From positions 124,001 through 188,000 of the forward strand of contig NZ_QXEC01000010.1 of the NCBI RefSeq assembly GCF_003583405.1: a DNA stretch of 64,000 bases. The letters are read 5' to 3'. Shown here one piece after another: positions 1 to 8,189 of the stretch (position 1 is the stretch's first letter; each line of letters begins with the position of its first letter). The notes below the pieces were generated by a model. The model saw only the letters and a program-made list of their open reading frames with translations. It did not search any database and was not told the DNA's origin. The position numbers and the translations under genes are program-made. This DNA is from Micromonospora radicis (GTDB lineage Bacteria; Actinomycetota; Actinomycetes; Mycobacteriales; Micromonosporaceae).

Positions 1-757
1 GGGCGGCGCGTACGCCGTGGTTCTCCAGCTCGCGCACGGCGGAGATGGTGGTGCCGGCGGGCGAGGTGACCGCCTCGCGCAGCTTGACCGGATGCTCGCC
101 GGAGTCGCGCAGCATCACCGCCGAGCCGATCGCGGTCTGCACGATCAGGTCGTGCGCCACCTGGCGGGGCAGGCCGAGCAGGATGCCGGCGTCGGTCATC
201 GCCTCGACCAGCAGGTAGAAGTACGCGGGGCCGGAGCCGGACAGCGCGGTCACCGCGTCCTGCTGGCTCTCCGGTACCCGGATGGTGGCGCCCAGCGGCT
301 TGAACATCTCCTCGGCCAGGGCCAGGTGCTCGCCGGTGGCGTGCGCCCCGGCGGAGATGGCGGTCATCGCCTGGTCCACCAGGGCGGGCGTGTTGGTCAT
401 CACCCGGACCACCGGGGTGCCCTCAGGCAGCCGGCGGCTGAAGAAGCTGCTGGGCAGCCCGGCGCAGAGGGAGATGACCAGCTTGCCGGTGGGTACCTTC
501 GGGCCGATCTCGTCGAGCAGGGCGGCGGCGTCCTGCGGCTTGACCGAGACGGCGAGCACGTCGGCCTCGTCGACGGCGGTGGGGTTGTCGACCACCCGTA
601 CCCCGTAGCGGGTGGCGAGTTCCTCGGCGCGCGCCGGCCGGCGGGCGGTGGCCAGCAACCGGTCGGCCGGCCAGCCCGAGCGCAGCAGACCGGAGAGCAT
701 CAACTCGCCGATCTTGCCCGCGCCGATCACCGCGACGGTGTGCACCCCGGTTGACAC
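1..757 (-). CDS. proC: Pyrroline-5-carboxylate reductase, 3' end beyond the window
   Basis: ProC reduces pyrroline-5-carboxylate to proline with NAD(P)H in the cytoplasm. The translation begins with a Rossmann fold (VAVIGAGKIGE near residue 8). It continues with SVKPQD, the family motif SGSGPAYFY, and EAVTSPAGTT just before the edge, so about 252 residues are present and only a short C-terminus is missing. The GTG at 757 is chosen because a GAGGGGGG Shine-Dalgarno lies about 8 nt upstream; a second in-frame GTG at 745 is the alternative. The gene follows pfk on the same strand, separated by a strong hairpin, so it is probably transcribed independently. Confidence 0.93.
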   Translation of the reverse strand, partial: MSTGVHTVAVIGAGKIGELMLSGLLRSGWPADRLLATARRPARAEELATRYGVRVVDNPTAVDEADVLAVSVKPQDAAALLDEIGPKVPTGKLVISLCAGLPSSFFSRRLPEGTPVVRVMTNTPALVDQAMTAISAGAHATGEHLALAEEMFKPLGATIRVPESQQDAVTALSGSGPAYFYLLVEAMTDAGILLGLPRQVAHDLIVQTAIGSAVMLRDSGEHPVKLREAVTSPAGTTISAVRELENHGVRAA

Positions 758-779
758 CTGACGTACCCCCCTCGATGTG

Positions 780-819
780 CCGGCGTCGCGGCGGACCGGC
801 TGGCCCGCCGCGACGCCGG
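780..819 (-). terminator. Perfect 15-bp inverted repeat after pfk
   Basis: Bases 780-794 and 805-819 are perfect 15-bp reverse complements around a 10-nt loop. The structure starts 9 nt beyond the phosphofructokinase stop codon. There is no long T run, which is usual in high-GC actinomycetes. It would separate pfk from proC. Confidence 0.7.
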
Positions 820-827
820 AACGACGA

Positions 828-1856
828 TCAGCTACCGAAGAAGACCTCGGCCTCGGCGTAACGCTCCAGCGGCACGGTCTTCAGCTCGCGGGTGGCGTCG
901 GCCAGCGGGACGCGGACGATGTCGGTGCTCTGCATCGCGACCATCTTGCCCCAGTCACCCTCGTGGGCGGCGTCGATGGCGTGCAGGCCGAGCCGGGTGG
1001 CGAGCACCCGGTCGAACGCGGTCGGGGTGCCACCGCGCTGGATGTGCCCGAGCACGACCGTGCGGGCCTCCTTGCCGGTCTTGGCCTCCAGCTGGTCGGC
1101 CAGCCACTGGCCGATGCCGCCGAGCCGGACGTGACCGAACGCGTCCAGCTCCTGGTTCTGCAGGACCATCTGGCCCTCCAGCGGCTGGGCGCCCTCGGCG
1201 ACCACGACGATCGGGGCGTACTGGTGCTGGAAGCGCTTCTCGACGTAGCCGGCGACCTGCTCGACGTCGAAGTTCCGCTCCGGCAGCAGGATCACGTTGG
1301 CGCCGCCGGCCAGGCCGGCGTGCAGGGCGATCCAGCCGGCGTGCCGGCCCATCACCTCGACCACCAGGGTGCGGTGGTGGCTCTCGGCGGTGGTGTGCAG
1401 CCGGTCGATCGCCTCCATCGCGATGTTCACCGCGGTGTCGAAGCCGAAGGTGTAGTCGGTGGCACCGAGGTCGTTGTCGATGGTCTTCGGCACGCCGATG
1501 ACGTTGACGCCCAGCTCGTGCAGCTTGGTGGCGACACCGAGGGTGTCCTCACCGCCGATGGCGATCAGCGCGTCGACGCCCTGCGCGGCCAGGTTGTCCT
1601 TGATCCGCTCGACACCGTTCTCGATCTTGAAGGGGTTGGTCCGGGAAGAGCCGAGGATGGTCCCGCCGCGCGGCAGGATCCCGCGGACCTCCGCGATGCC
1701 CAGCGGGCGGGACAGACCCTCCAGCGGGCCCTTCCAGCCGTCCCGGAAACCCACGAACTCATGGCCGTAGCTGGCGACGCCCTTACGGACCACCGCCCGG
1801 ATGACCGCGTTGAGACCCGGGCAGTCGCCGCCGCCGGTGAGCACGCCGATACGCAT
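828..1856 (-). CDS. pfkA: 6-phosphofructokinase, residues of the PPi-dependent type
   Basis: Phosphorylates fructose-6-phosphate at C1 in glycolysis. The 342-aa protein opens with the phosphate-binding MRIGVLTGGGDCPG and carries the catalytic TIDND (residues 125-129) and the substrate motif MGRHAGWIA. The two positions that separate ATP- from PPi-dependent enzymes (E. coli Gly104 and Gly124) are Asp104 (GGEDT) and Lys124 (VPKTID). That combination is known from the PPi-dependent, reversible enzyme of Amycolatopsis methanolica, whereas the ATP-dependent Streptomyces enzyme keeps Gly104. PPi use is therefore likely but inferred. An AGGAGG Shine-Dalgarno lies upstream of the ATG. The gene is probably monocistronic. 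Confidence 0.95.
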   Translation of the reverse strand: MRIGVLTGGGDCPGLNAVIRAVVRKGVASYGHEFVGFRDGWKGPLEGLSRPLGIAEVRGILPRGGTILGSSRTNPFKIENGVERIKDNLAAQGVDALIAIGGEDTLGVATKLHELGVNVIGVPKTIDNDLGATDYTFGFDTAVNIAMEAIDRLHTTAESHHRTLVVEVMGRHAGWIALHAGLAGGANVILLPERNFDVEQVAGYVEKRFQHQYAPIVVVAEGAQPLEGQMVLQNQELDAFGHVRLGGIGQWLADQLEAKTGKEARTVVLGHIQRGGTPTAFDRVLATRLGLHAIDAAHEGDWGKMVAMQSTDIVRVPLADATRELKTVPLERYAEAEVFFGS

Positions 1857-2012
1857 GATCGCTCATCCTCCTGGGGAGCATCTGGTCAAGCCCGATCAAG
1901 CCCCAGGATATGTGTCAGGTCAGACCATCGGCGCCGTTGCCGGCCCGGGGCGGGCCGTCACACCGACTGTAGTCGCCACCGGGCCGCGCCTGACACCGCG
2001 CCCCGCTACCGG

Positions 2013-2513
2013 TCAGTAGCCGCCCTCGTCCGGCGCACCGACAGCCGGCGCCCGAGGGCGGGAGACCGGCTCCGGTCGACCGATCAGCTCCCACCGGCGG
2101 CCCCGCCGGTCCCAGCACCGGCCCCCGGTGACGTGCACGGCGACCGTGGTCAGGCCGGCCGTCTCCGGCCCACCCGGGAACCAGGCCGTCAGGCCCGGCT
2201 GCCACAGCTGCCGGGCCCGCACCGGGTCGTAGTCGTCCCGGGCGCTGCCGGACAACGACACCCGGACCGGCCCGTCTGGGTCGCCGAAGCTCACCTCCAC
2301 CTCCGGGTTGACCCGCAACTGCCGGACGGTGGCCGACTTGGCGGACGCGACGAACCACAGCTCGCCGTCGAACTCCGTCCGTTGCAGGAGCATCGGCCGG
2401 CCGACCAACCGGCCGTCCAGGGAGATGGTGGTGAGCGTGCAGGTACCCGCCGCCCGGATCAGTTCGGTGACCCGTCGCCGCGCCGCCCGGACCGTCGTCG
2501 CCTCGTCACTCAT
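2013..2513 (-). CDS. Pyridoxamine 5'-phosphate oxidase-like FMN-binding protein
   Basis: A 166-aa split-barrel protein of the general-stress-protein-26/PPOX-like group, expected to bind FMN or a related flavin. Visible hallmarks are the early strand TCTLTTISLDGRLVGRPM (about residues 24-41), the strand ELWFVASAKSATVRQL, and VEVSFGDPDG. The true substrate is unknown; many relatives are F420- or FMN-dependent reductases of unassigned function. The final 25 residues are Pro/Arg-rich and probably disordered. The ATG overlaps the stop of an 11-codon upstream mini-ORF and has no good Shine-Dalgarno of its own. Confidence 0.8.
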   Translation of the reverse strand: MSDEATTVRAARRRVTELIRAAGTCTLTTISLDGRLVGRPMLLQRTEFDGELWFVASAKSATVRQLRVNPEVEVSFGDPDGPVRVSLSGSARDDYDPVRARQLWQPGLTAWFPGGPETAGLTTVAVHVTGGRCWDRRGRRWELIGRPEPVSRPRAPAVGAPDEGGY

Positions 2514-2545
2514 GCTGGCTCTCGCTCGTGCCGGCGCTCGCTCAT
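2510..2545 (-). CDS. Putative 11-aa leader ORF coupled to the PPOX-like gene
   Basis: ATG at 2545 opens a mini-ORF reading MSERRHEREPA. Its TGA overlaps the ATG of the PPOX-like gene (ATGA). The motif GAGGGAG (complement of 2553-2559) lies 7 nt before the mini-ORF start, while the main gene has only a weak GAGAG. The arrangement suggests translational coupling. It might instead be an N-terminal extension lost by frameshift. Confidence 0.4.
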   Translation of the reverse strand: MSERRHEREPA

Positions 2546-2609
2546 GGCGGTGCTCCCTCGCATCGACCCCCGCAGGCCGAACCGGTGCCCAGGACGGAAC
2601 GGGCCAAAC

Positions 2610-3107
2610 CTACGAGGTGGTCATCGCCCGCCAGCGGGCCAGGTTGTGCCGCGCGTCGACCAGGGCGTCGTGCCGGGCGGAGGCGGCGTTCGGCAGCCGG
2701 GGCCGGCCCAACTCGTCCCAGAGCTGGCGCAGCTCCTTGGTGAACCGGGGGATCTCCCGGGGCAGCGCCGGCATCGCACCCCACAGCTGCGCCAGCGCCA
2801 CGTGGTCGTACGCGGCGTACCAGGCCCACAGCTCCAACTCCTCGCCGGGACGGTCCCGGATCGGCTCGACGAGGAAGTCGTACAGGTCGTCCCGGATGCG
2901 TTCCCGCGAGCGCCAGGCCCGGTCCGCCGGGGAGGGCAGCTTGTCCAGCACGTTGCGGCGGACCCAGGGCACCGCGCGGGATCCGTCGAACTCGGTGGAG
3001 ACCGCGTAGAACTCGCGGCCGTACTCGTCGACGATGCCGATCGACACCAACTCGACCGTACGGCCGTCCTCGATGAACTCGCAGTCGTAGAAGTAGCGGT
3101 AGACCAT
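2610..3107 (-). CDS. DEDDh-type 3'-5' exoribonuclease (Rv2179c type)
   Basis: A single-domain RNase T-like nuclease of about 165 aa, orthologous by sequence pattern to M. tuberculosis Rv2179c, a 3'-5' exoribonuclease often annotated as polyadenylate-specific. The first catalytic motif is YDCEFIEDG (Asp8 and Glu10). The middle carries ELWAWYAAYDHVAL, and the last motif HDALVDARHNL supplies the His/Asp pair of the DEDDh site. The second ATG (3107) is preferred because CGAGG lies about 8 nt upstream and the protein then starts as the family does (MVYRYFYD). An in-frame ATG at 3116 would add three residues. A divergent 250-bp region separates it from the Crp gene. Confidence 0.87.
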   Translation of the reverse strand: MVYRYFYDCEFIEDGRTVELVSIGIVDEYGREFYAVSTEFDGSRAVPWVRRNVLDKLPSPADRAWRSRERIRDDLYDFLVEPIRDRPGEELELWAWYAAYDHVALAQLWGAMPALPREIPRFTKELRQLWDELGRPRLPNAASARHDALVDARHNLARWRAMTTS

Positions 3108-3368
3108 CTCCGCCATCCTCGCGGACGCCGTTCCGAGCCGAACGGGCGGGGCGTGGTGTCCGGGAGCGCTTCCAGCGGTACCGACCGGACGACATCCCAG
3201 CTGAGAGTGTCACAGAAGTGATTCGAGGGGTGTACAGCACGCGACCGGACCGTCATGATCTGATGTGTACCGCTACCGGACGCCGAACGGGTGTCAGTTC
3301 GCCTAGTCAAGGGCCGCCAGGCTCACCCGGTGCGCGAGTTGGGGTTCTGACCGGGGAGGGGTGGGGCC

Positions 3369-4061
3369 GTGGAGATGCGCCTGCCGGAGCCGGGCGACGC
3401 GCTCACGGGTGTCGAGATGTTCGCCGGGCTGGAGCCCGAGGTACGCCAGCGGGTGATCGCCGCGGCGGTGCCCCGGACGTACCGCAAGGGTCAGCTGCTG
3501 TTCGTCGAGAACGACCCGGGCGAGTCGCTGATCGTGCTGCGCCGGGGCGCGGTGGCGGTGTTCCGCACCGCGCCGACCGGCGAACGGGCGGTGCTGTCGG
3601 TGATCCGACCGCCCGACGTGCTCGGTGAGGTGTCGCTGCTGGACGCCTCCACCCGGTCCGCCTCGGCCGAGGCGATCGAGGACTGCACCGCCCTGGCCCT
3701 GTCCCGGGGCGCCTTCATGGAGCTGGTGCACTCCAACCCGCGCATCCTCGACGCGGTGATGCGTTCCCTCGGTGCGCTGATCCGTCGGCTCACCGAGCAG
3801 AACGCCGACCACGTCTTCCTCGACCTGCCCGGCCGGGTGGCCAAGACCCTGGTCCGGCTCGCCGGTGAGAGCCAGGCTCCGATGATCACCATCGAGTTGA
3901 ACCAGAGCCAGCTCGCGGAGATGGCCGGCGGCTCCCGGCAGAGCGTCAACCAGGCGATCGGATCGTTCGCCAACCGGGGTTGGCTGCGCACCGAGGGCCG
4001 GCGGATCGTGGTGACCGACGTACCGGCGCTGCGCCGCCGGGCCGGCATGAACGACCGCTGA
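3369..4061 (+). CDS. Crp/Fnr-family transcriptional regulator
   Basis: A 230-aa cyclic-nucleotide-responsive regulator. A cNMP-binding beta-roll spans about residues 15-125 and keeps the phosphate-binding-cassette signature (LGEVSLLDASTRSASA), so a ligand may really bind. A dimerisation helix follows (about 130-150), then a winged helix (about 155-220) with LAEMAGGSRQSVNQAI as the recognition region. A G-rich Shine-Dalgarno (3353-3363) precedes the GTG; an ATG two codons later is the alternative. The gene ends before a 32-bp repeat tract and a terminator. A class III cyclase gene starts about 500 bp downstream, which makes a local cAMP relationship attractive but unproven. Confidence 0.9.
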   Translation: MEMRLPEPGDALTGVEMFAGLEPEVRQRVIAAAVPRTYRKGQLLFVENDPGESLIVLRRGAVAVFRTAPTGERAVLSVIRPPDVLGEVSLLDASTRSASAEAIEDCTALALSRGAFMELVHSNPRILDAVMRSLGALIRRLTEQNADHVFLDLPGRVAKTLVRLAGESQAPMITIELNQSQLAEMAGGSRQSVNQAIGSFANRGWLRTEGRRIVVTDVPALRRRAGMNDR

Positions 4062-4084
4062 GCAGCAGCCACCGCGGCATGGCC

Positions 4085-4197
4085 GAGCAGCGGGCACCGA
4101 GGCATGGCCGACCGCCGAGCAGCGGGCACCGAGGCATGGCCGACCGCCGAGCAGCGGGCACCGAGGCATGGCCGACCGCCGAGCAGCGGGCACCGAG
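4085..4197. repeat. 32-bp tandem repeat, 3.5 copies
   Basis: Three identical 32-bp units (4085-4116, 4117-4148, 4149-4180) are followed by 17 bp of a fourth. A diverged copy lies at about 4060-4084. Each unit contains GAGCAGCGGGCACCGAGG. There is no spacer sequence and no coding role in either neighbouring gene. The tract lies between the Crp stop codon and a terminator hairpin. Copy number may vary among strains. Confidence 0.9.
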
Positions 4198-4202
4198 ACG
4201 CG

Positions 4203-4242
4203 ACGTGGGGGCCGGGGCGCTGACGCGCCCCGGCCCCCACGT
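4203..4242. terminator. Bidirectional terminator between crp-like gene and small ORF
   Basis: Bases 4203-4219 and 4226-4242 form a perfect 17-bp GC-rich stem with a 6-nt loop. It sits between two convergent genes, ending transcription from the Crp-family gene and from the minus-strand small gene. Confidence 0.8.
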
Positions 4243-4257
4243 GGTGAGCCGCCCTGG

Positions 4258-4476
4258 TCAGGGCTTGGTGCTGCCCGGACCGACCCACTCGGAGCCGCCC
4301 GGGCCGACCCACTCCCCGCCCTCCTTGCCGCCGCCACCGGTGCCGGCGCCCTCGCTGACGATGCCCTGGGCCTGCAGCAGGGCGAGCGTGGCGGCATCCA
4401 CGTCGACGGAGTCGCCGGCCAGGTGGCTCACCCCGTTGCCGTCGGTCCAGTCCTTCTGCAGCATGACGTAAACCAT
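4258..4476 (-). CDS. Small hypothetical protein with C-terminal EWVGPG repeats
   Basis: A 72-aa protein of unknown function. Residues 1-41 look like a compact beta domain (YVMLQKDWTDGNGVSHLAGD, then a Val/Asp-rich strand and a short helix ending QGIV). This resembles small phage-like structural or accessory proteins in which an AGD-V-V segment recurs. Residues 42-72 are Gly-rich and contain two copies of EWVGPG. No signal peptide or membrane segment is visible. It is transcribed divergently from the large cyclase gene and ends at a shared terminator. I do not recognise a function. Confidence 0.65.
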   Translation of the reverse strand: MVYVMLQKDWTDGNGVSHLAGDSVDVDAATLALLQAQGIVSEGAGTGGGGKEGGEWVGPGGSEWVGPGSTKP

Positions 4477-4556
4477 GAAACTGTCCCCCTGATCAGCGGT
4501 TCGACGATCGGCTGCCTGAATCTAGCCGTTCTCCGCCACAGCTGGAGTCCGGTGCA

Positions 4557-7500
4557 GTGTCCACAAACCAACAGCCCGGTACCCGACATCGGACCCGGCC
4601 GGAGATACTTCCTGTCAGACGACGTCCACGGACGTCGGGGTTCTCGGCAGTGGAGGGTGTCATCGCCGCGCGATGTGACCGTTGTGGACGCACCGCCGCC
4701 GACGGCGACCGTTTCTGCGGTGGCTGCGGGGCGGAGCTCGGCTCGGTCTGCCCGCACTGCCTGCGTCCACTCGCCGCCGACGTGGCCTTCTGCACCTCCT
4801 GCGGGGCACCCCGGGCGGGCAGCGAACGGCCGTCGGCGATCCCCCAGGAGGACCGCCGCCGGGTCAGCGTGCTCTTCGTCGACCTGATCGACTTCACACC
4901 GTACGTGGAACGGGCCGACCCGGAGCTGGTCCGCGGCATGCAGACCGGGTTCTTCTCCGCCGCCCGGCGGGTGGTCGGCCAGTACGGCGGGGTGGTCGAG
5001 AAGTACATCGGCGACGCGGTGATGGCGTTGTTCGGTGCGCCGGTCGCCACCGAGACCGACGCGCTGCGCTGCGTACGGGCCGGGCTGGAGCTGCAACGGG
5101 TGCTCACCCGGTTCACCCCCACCGGCACCGACGGGCTGCGCTTCCGGGTCGGGGTGGCCACCGGCGAGGCCCTGGTCGACGTGGCCGCGGCCCGCGACGG
5201 CGGGCAGGCGATCGTGGCCGGGGACGTGGTCAACACGGCCTCCCGGTTGCAGTCCGTGGCGCCGCCTGGCGGGGTGCTGGTCGACGGCACCACGCACGCG
5301 CTGACCCGGGACACCATCCGCTACGACGAGCAGCCCCCGGTCACCCTGCGCGGACGTTCCGCACCGACCGAGGTGTGGCTGGCCCTGGCCGCGGTCCGGC
5401 AGCAGCACACCGACCGGGAGCCGGACGCCACCCCGCTGATCGACCGTGAGCACGAGCTGGGCATGTTGGTCAACGCGCTGCACCGCAGCCTGCGCGACCG
5501 CCGGCCCCAGGTGGTCACCGTCTTCGGGCGGGCCGGGATCGGCAAGAGCCGGCTGGTGCGCGAGTTGCACCGGCACACCGGACGGCTGGTGGACGAGCCG
5601 CTGACCTGGCGCATCGGCCGGTGTCCGCCGTTCGGCGAGAACGTCACGTTCGCCGCGCTGGCCGACATCGTCAAGACCGAGGCGGGCATCCTGGACACCG
5701 ACCCGGCCAGCACCGCCGCGCAGCGACTCACCGCGGCCGTCGCCGAGCTGGTCGGACCGGCCGAACGGGACCGGGTGGCCGACGCGCTGCGCCCGCTGGT
5801 CGGCCTGCCCGGCACGTCACTGCCGGCCGAGGAGGCCGAGTCGGCGTGGCGCCGCTTCCTGCTGGCGCTGGCCGCCCGCCGCCCCACCGTGCTGGTCTTT
5901 GAGGACCTGCACTGGGCCGACGACGCGATGCTGCGCTTCGTGGAGCTGCTCGGCGCGGCGGCCCGGGACGTCGCCCTGCTGCTGCTCTGCACCGCGCGGC
6001 CCGAGCTGGTGGAGCGGGATCCGAGCTGGGCGGGGACCATCACCGGCTCGGTGACCATCACCCTGCCCCCGCTGCGGGACACCGGCATCGCCGCGTTGTA
6101 CGCGCACATGTTCGGCAAGGCCGCGTTCTCGGCCGACCTGCTGACGCCGCTGATCGAGGTGGCCGGCGGCAACCCGCTCTACGCCCACGAGTACGTCCGG
6201 ATGCTGATCGAGCAGGGCTCGCTGCGCCAGTCGGGGCGGGGTTGGTCGCTGGAGAAGCAGCTGGAGCTGCCGATGCCGGAGAGCGTGCACGCGGTGATCG
6301 CCAACCGGGTCGACCTGCTCGACCCGAAGGACCGGGCGGTGCTGCTGGCCGCCGCGGTGGTCGGGGTGCAGTTCTGGCCCGGTGCGGTGGCCGCCGCGGT
6401 GGGGCAGCCCGTCGAGTCCGTCGAACGGGCGCTGCGCCGGCTGGAGCAGCGGGACTTCGTCCACGAGCAGGGCGCCTCCACCATGGCCGGCCAACCGGAG
6501 TACCGGTTCCGGCACGTGCTGGTACGCGACGTGTGCTACCAGCGGTTGCCGCGTACCGAGCGGGTGGCCCGGCACGAGCGGACGGCCGACTGGCTGGACA
6601 CGTTGTCGCAGAGCCGGGACACCGACCTGGCCGAGGTGCTGGCCCACCACCGCTGGGCGGCGCACGAGATCGCCCGCACGCTGGGCATGGAGACCGACCG
6701 CTACGCCGGTCCCGCGCGGGCCGCGCTGCACCGGGCGGCCCGGCGGGCGTACGCGCTGCACGGGCTCGACGCCGCCGCCGGGCACGCCGGCCGGGCGCTC
6801 GGGCTGGCCGACGACTCCGACCCGGTGGGTCGGCTCCAGCTGGAACTGCTCAGCACCGAGATCTCGTTCTACCGCGACGGCAACGCCTTCCTCTCCGGTG
6901 GCGGGTCGGAGCAGGTGCAGACGCTGGCCGACCGGCTGCTGGCGTACGGCGACGAGGCGTGTGCGGCGCGGGCCTGGACGCTGCTCGGCCAGGCGGCCTG
7001 GCTACGCGCCGACCGCAAGGCCGCGCTGGCCTGCCTGGACCGCGCCGTGCAGCTGTTCGAGCCGCTACCGGACAGCGCCCAGAAGGCGGACGCCTACGCC
7101 GAGCTGGGCCGGTTGCACATGCTCAACTACGAACGCGACCCGGCGGTGCGGGCCGCCGACACCGCGGTCGAGATCGCCGAGCGGCTGGGGTTGACCGAGA
7201 CCGGGACCAACGCCCGGATCACCGCGGCCACCGCCCGCTACCAGGCCGGCGACCGGTCCGGCCTGGACGAGCTGTACGGCATCGTCGAGTTCGCCCGGGC
7301 CCGGCAGCTGCTCGCGCTGCCCCGGGCCACCCAGAACCTGTCCTACGCGATCTGCGAGGAGGGTGACTCGCTGCGCGCCGACGCGCTGCTGTCGGCCGCC
7401 CCGGCCCGGACGGCGAGCGGGCAGTCGTTGACCACCAGCTACTCCGCCGAGGCGTTGCGGTCCTGGTTCGCGGGCGACTTCGGCCGCTTCCTGGCCGCCG

Positions 7501-8189
7501 CCGAGGCGTTCGTGGACACCCCGACCGGCAGTTGGGACATGCAGGTACGCGGCCTGCGGGCGGTGCTGCTGGTGCTGCGCGGCCAGCCGGTGCCGCCGGC
7601 CGATCCGGGGCGCGACGACGTGGCCGACGCGCTGGACACCGCCCGGCGCAGCGGCTTCCACCGGGTGCACTGGACGATGCTGGCGATGGGTGCGCTGTGC
7701 CGCGCGTTGCAGGGGCGGGCCGACGAGGCCGCCGCCCTGATCGACGAGCTGGCCGAGGCGTGGAGCGCGGTGCCGGCCCTGGCCAGCGGCGAGTGGATCG
7801 CCGCCGCCGGTTGGGCGGCGACGCTCGCCGGGCGCAAGCCGGCCGCCCGGGTACGCGGCATGCTGGACCAGGTCGGTCACCGTACGCCCTGGTCGGAGGC
7901 GGCACTGCGGACCGTGACCGGCGCGCTGACCGGCGCCGACGGCGACCACCGGCGCGCGGCCGAGCTGTTCCTGGCCGCCGCCGAGCTGTACGCCGGGATT
8001 CCCGCCCTCAGCGATCGGATGCTGGCGCTGACCTTCGCCGCCCGGGAGCAGGAGTCGGTCGGTGATCGCTCGCCGGCCGCCGCCGCGCTGCTGGCCGAGG
8101 TCCGCGCCTTCGCCCACCGCAACGCCGCGCCGGGGCTGCTCACCCTGGCCCACCCGGCCGCCGACGACGCCCCCCGGCTGGCCGGCTGA
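4557..8189 (+). CDS. Zinc-ribbon/class III nucleotide cyclase/AAA ATPase regulator
   Basis: A 1210-aa cytoplasmic multidomain signalling protein. Residues 40-82 form a double zinc ribbon with CxxC pairs at 40/43, 54/57, 65/68 and 79/82. A class III cyclase domain follows (about 100-280): metal-binding Asp109 in LFVDLIDFT, Asp153 in YIGDAVMALFG, and the Asn226/Arg230 pair in GDVVNTASRL, so it looks active. An AAA_16 ATPase starts near 295, with Walker A GRAGIGKS at 324-331 and Walker B VLVFEDLHWADD near 450. The remaining half is helical and TPR-like. Such proteins couple nucleotide cyclase output to an ATP-driven sensor; the signal is unknown. The GTG at 4557 has a weak GGAG upstream, and a start near residue 32 is possible. 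Confidence 0.85.
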   Translation: MSTNQQPGTRHRTRPEILPVRRRPRTSGFSAVEGVIAARCDRCGRTAADGDRFCGGCGAELGSVCPHCLRPLAADVAFCTSCGAPRAGSERPSAIPQEDRRRVSVLFVDLIDFTPYVERADPELVRGMQTGFFSAARRVVGQYGGVVEKYIGDAVMALFGAPVATETDALRCVRAGLELQRVLTRFTPTGTDGLRFRVGVATGEALVDVAAARDGGQAIVAGDVVNTASRLQSVAPPGGVLVDGTTHALTRDTIRYDEQPPVTLRGRSAPTEVWLALAAVRQQHTDREPDATPLIDREHELGMLVNALHRSLRDRRPQVVTVFGRAGIGKSRLVRELHRHTGRLVDEPLTWRIGRCPPFGENVTFAALADIVKTEAGILDTDPASTAAQRLTAAVAELVGPAERDRVADALRPLVGLPGTSLPAEEAESAWRRFLLALAARRPTVLVFEDLHWADDAMLRFVELLGAAARDVALLLLCTARPELVERDPSWAGTITGSVTITLPPLRDTGIAALYAHMFGKAAFSADLLTPLIEVAGGNPLYAHEYVRMLIEQGSLRQSGRGWSLEKQLELPMPESVHAVIANRVDLLDPKDRAVLLAAAVVGVQFWPGAVAAAVGQPVESVERALRRLEQRDFVHEQGASTMAGQPEYRFRHVLVRDVCYQRLPRTERVARHERTADWLDTLSQSRDTDLAEVLAHHRWAAHEIARTLGMETDRYAGPARAALHRAARRAYALHGLDAAAGHAGRALGLADDSDPVGRLQLELLSTEISFYRDGNAFLSGGGSEQVQTLADRLLAYGDEACAARAWTLLGQAAWLRADRKAALACLDRAVQLFEPLPDSAQKADAYAELGRLHMLNYERDPAVRAADTAVEIAERLGLTETGTNARITAATARYQAGDRSGLDELYGIVEFARARQLLALPRATQNLSYAICEEGDSLRADALLSAAPARTASGQSLTTSYSAEALRSWFAGDFGRFLAAAEAFVDTPTGSWDMQVRGLRAVLLVLRGQPVPPADPGRDDVADALDTARRSGFHRVHWTMLAMGALCRALQGRADEAAALIDELAEAWSAVPALASGEWIAAAGWAATLAGRKPAARVRGMLDQVGHRTPWSEAALRTVTGALTGADGDHRRAAELFLAAAELYAGIPALSDRMLALTFAAREQESVGDRSPAAAALLAEVRAFAHRNAAPGLLTLAHPAADDAPRLAG

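Noticed and set aside
777..3221. Very long plus-strand open frame (814 codons) over the pfk/PPOX/exonuclease genes
   Set aside because: It is antisense to three genes with clear family motifs and Shine-Dalgarno sites. Its own translation is Arg/Gly/Asp/His-rich with no domain, typical of high-GC shadow frames.
4085..4197. CRISPR-like direct repeats
   Set aside because: The units are contiguous with no spacers and there are no cas genes in the window.
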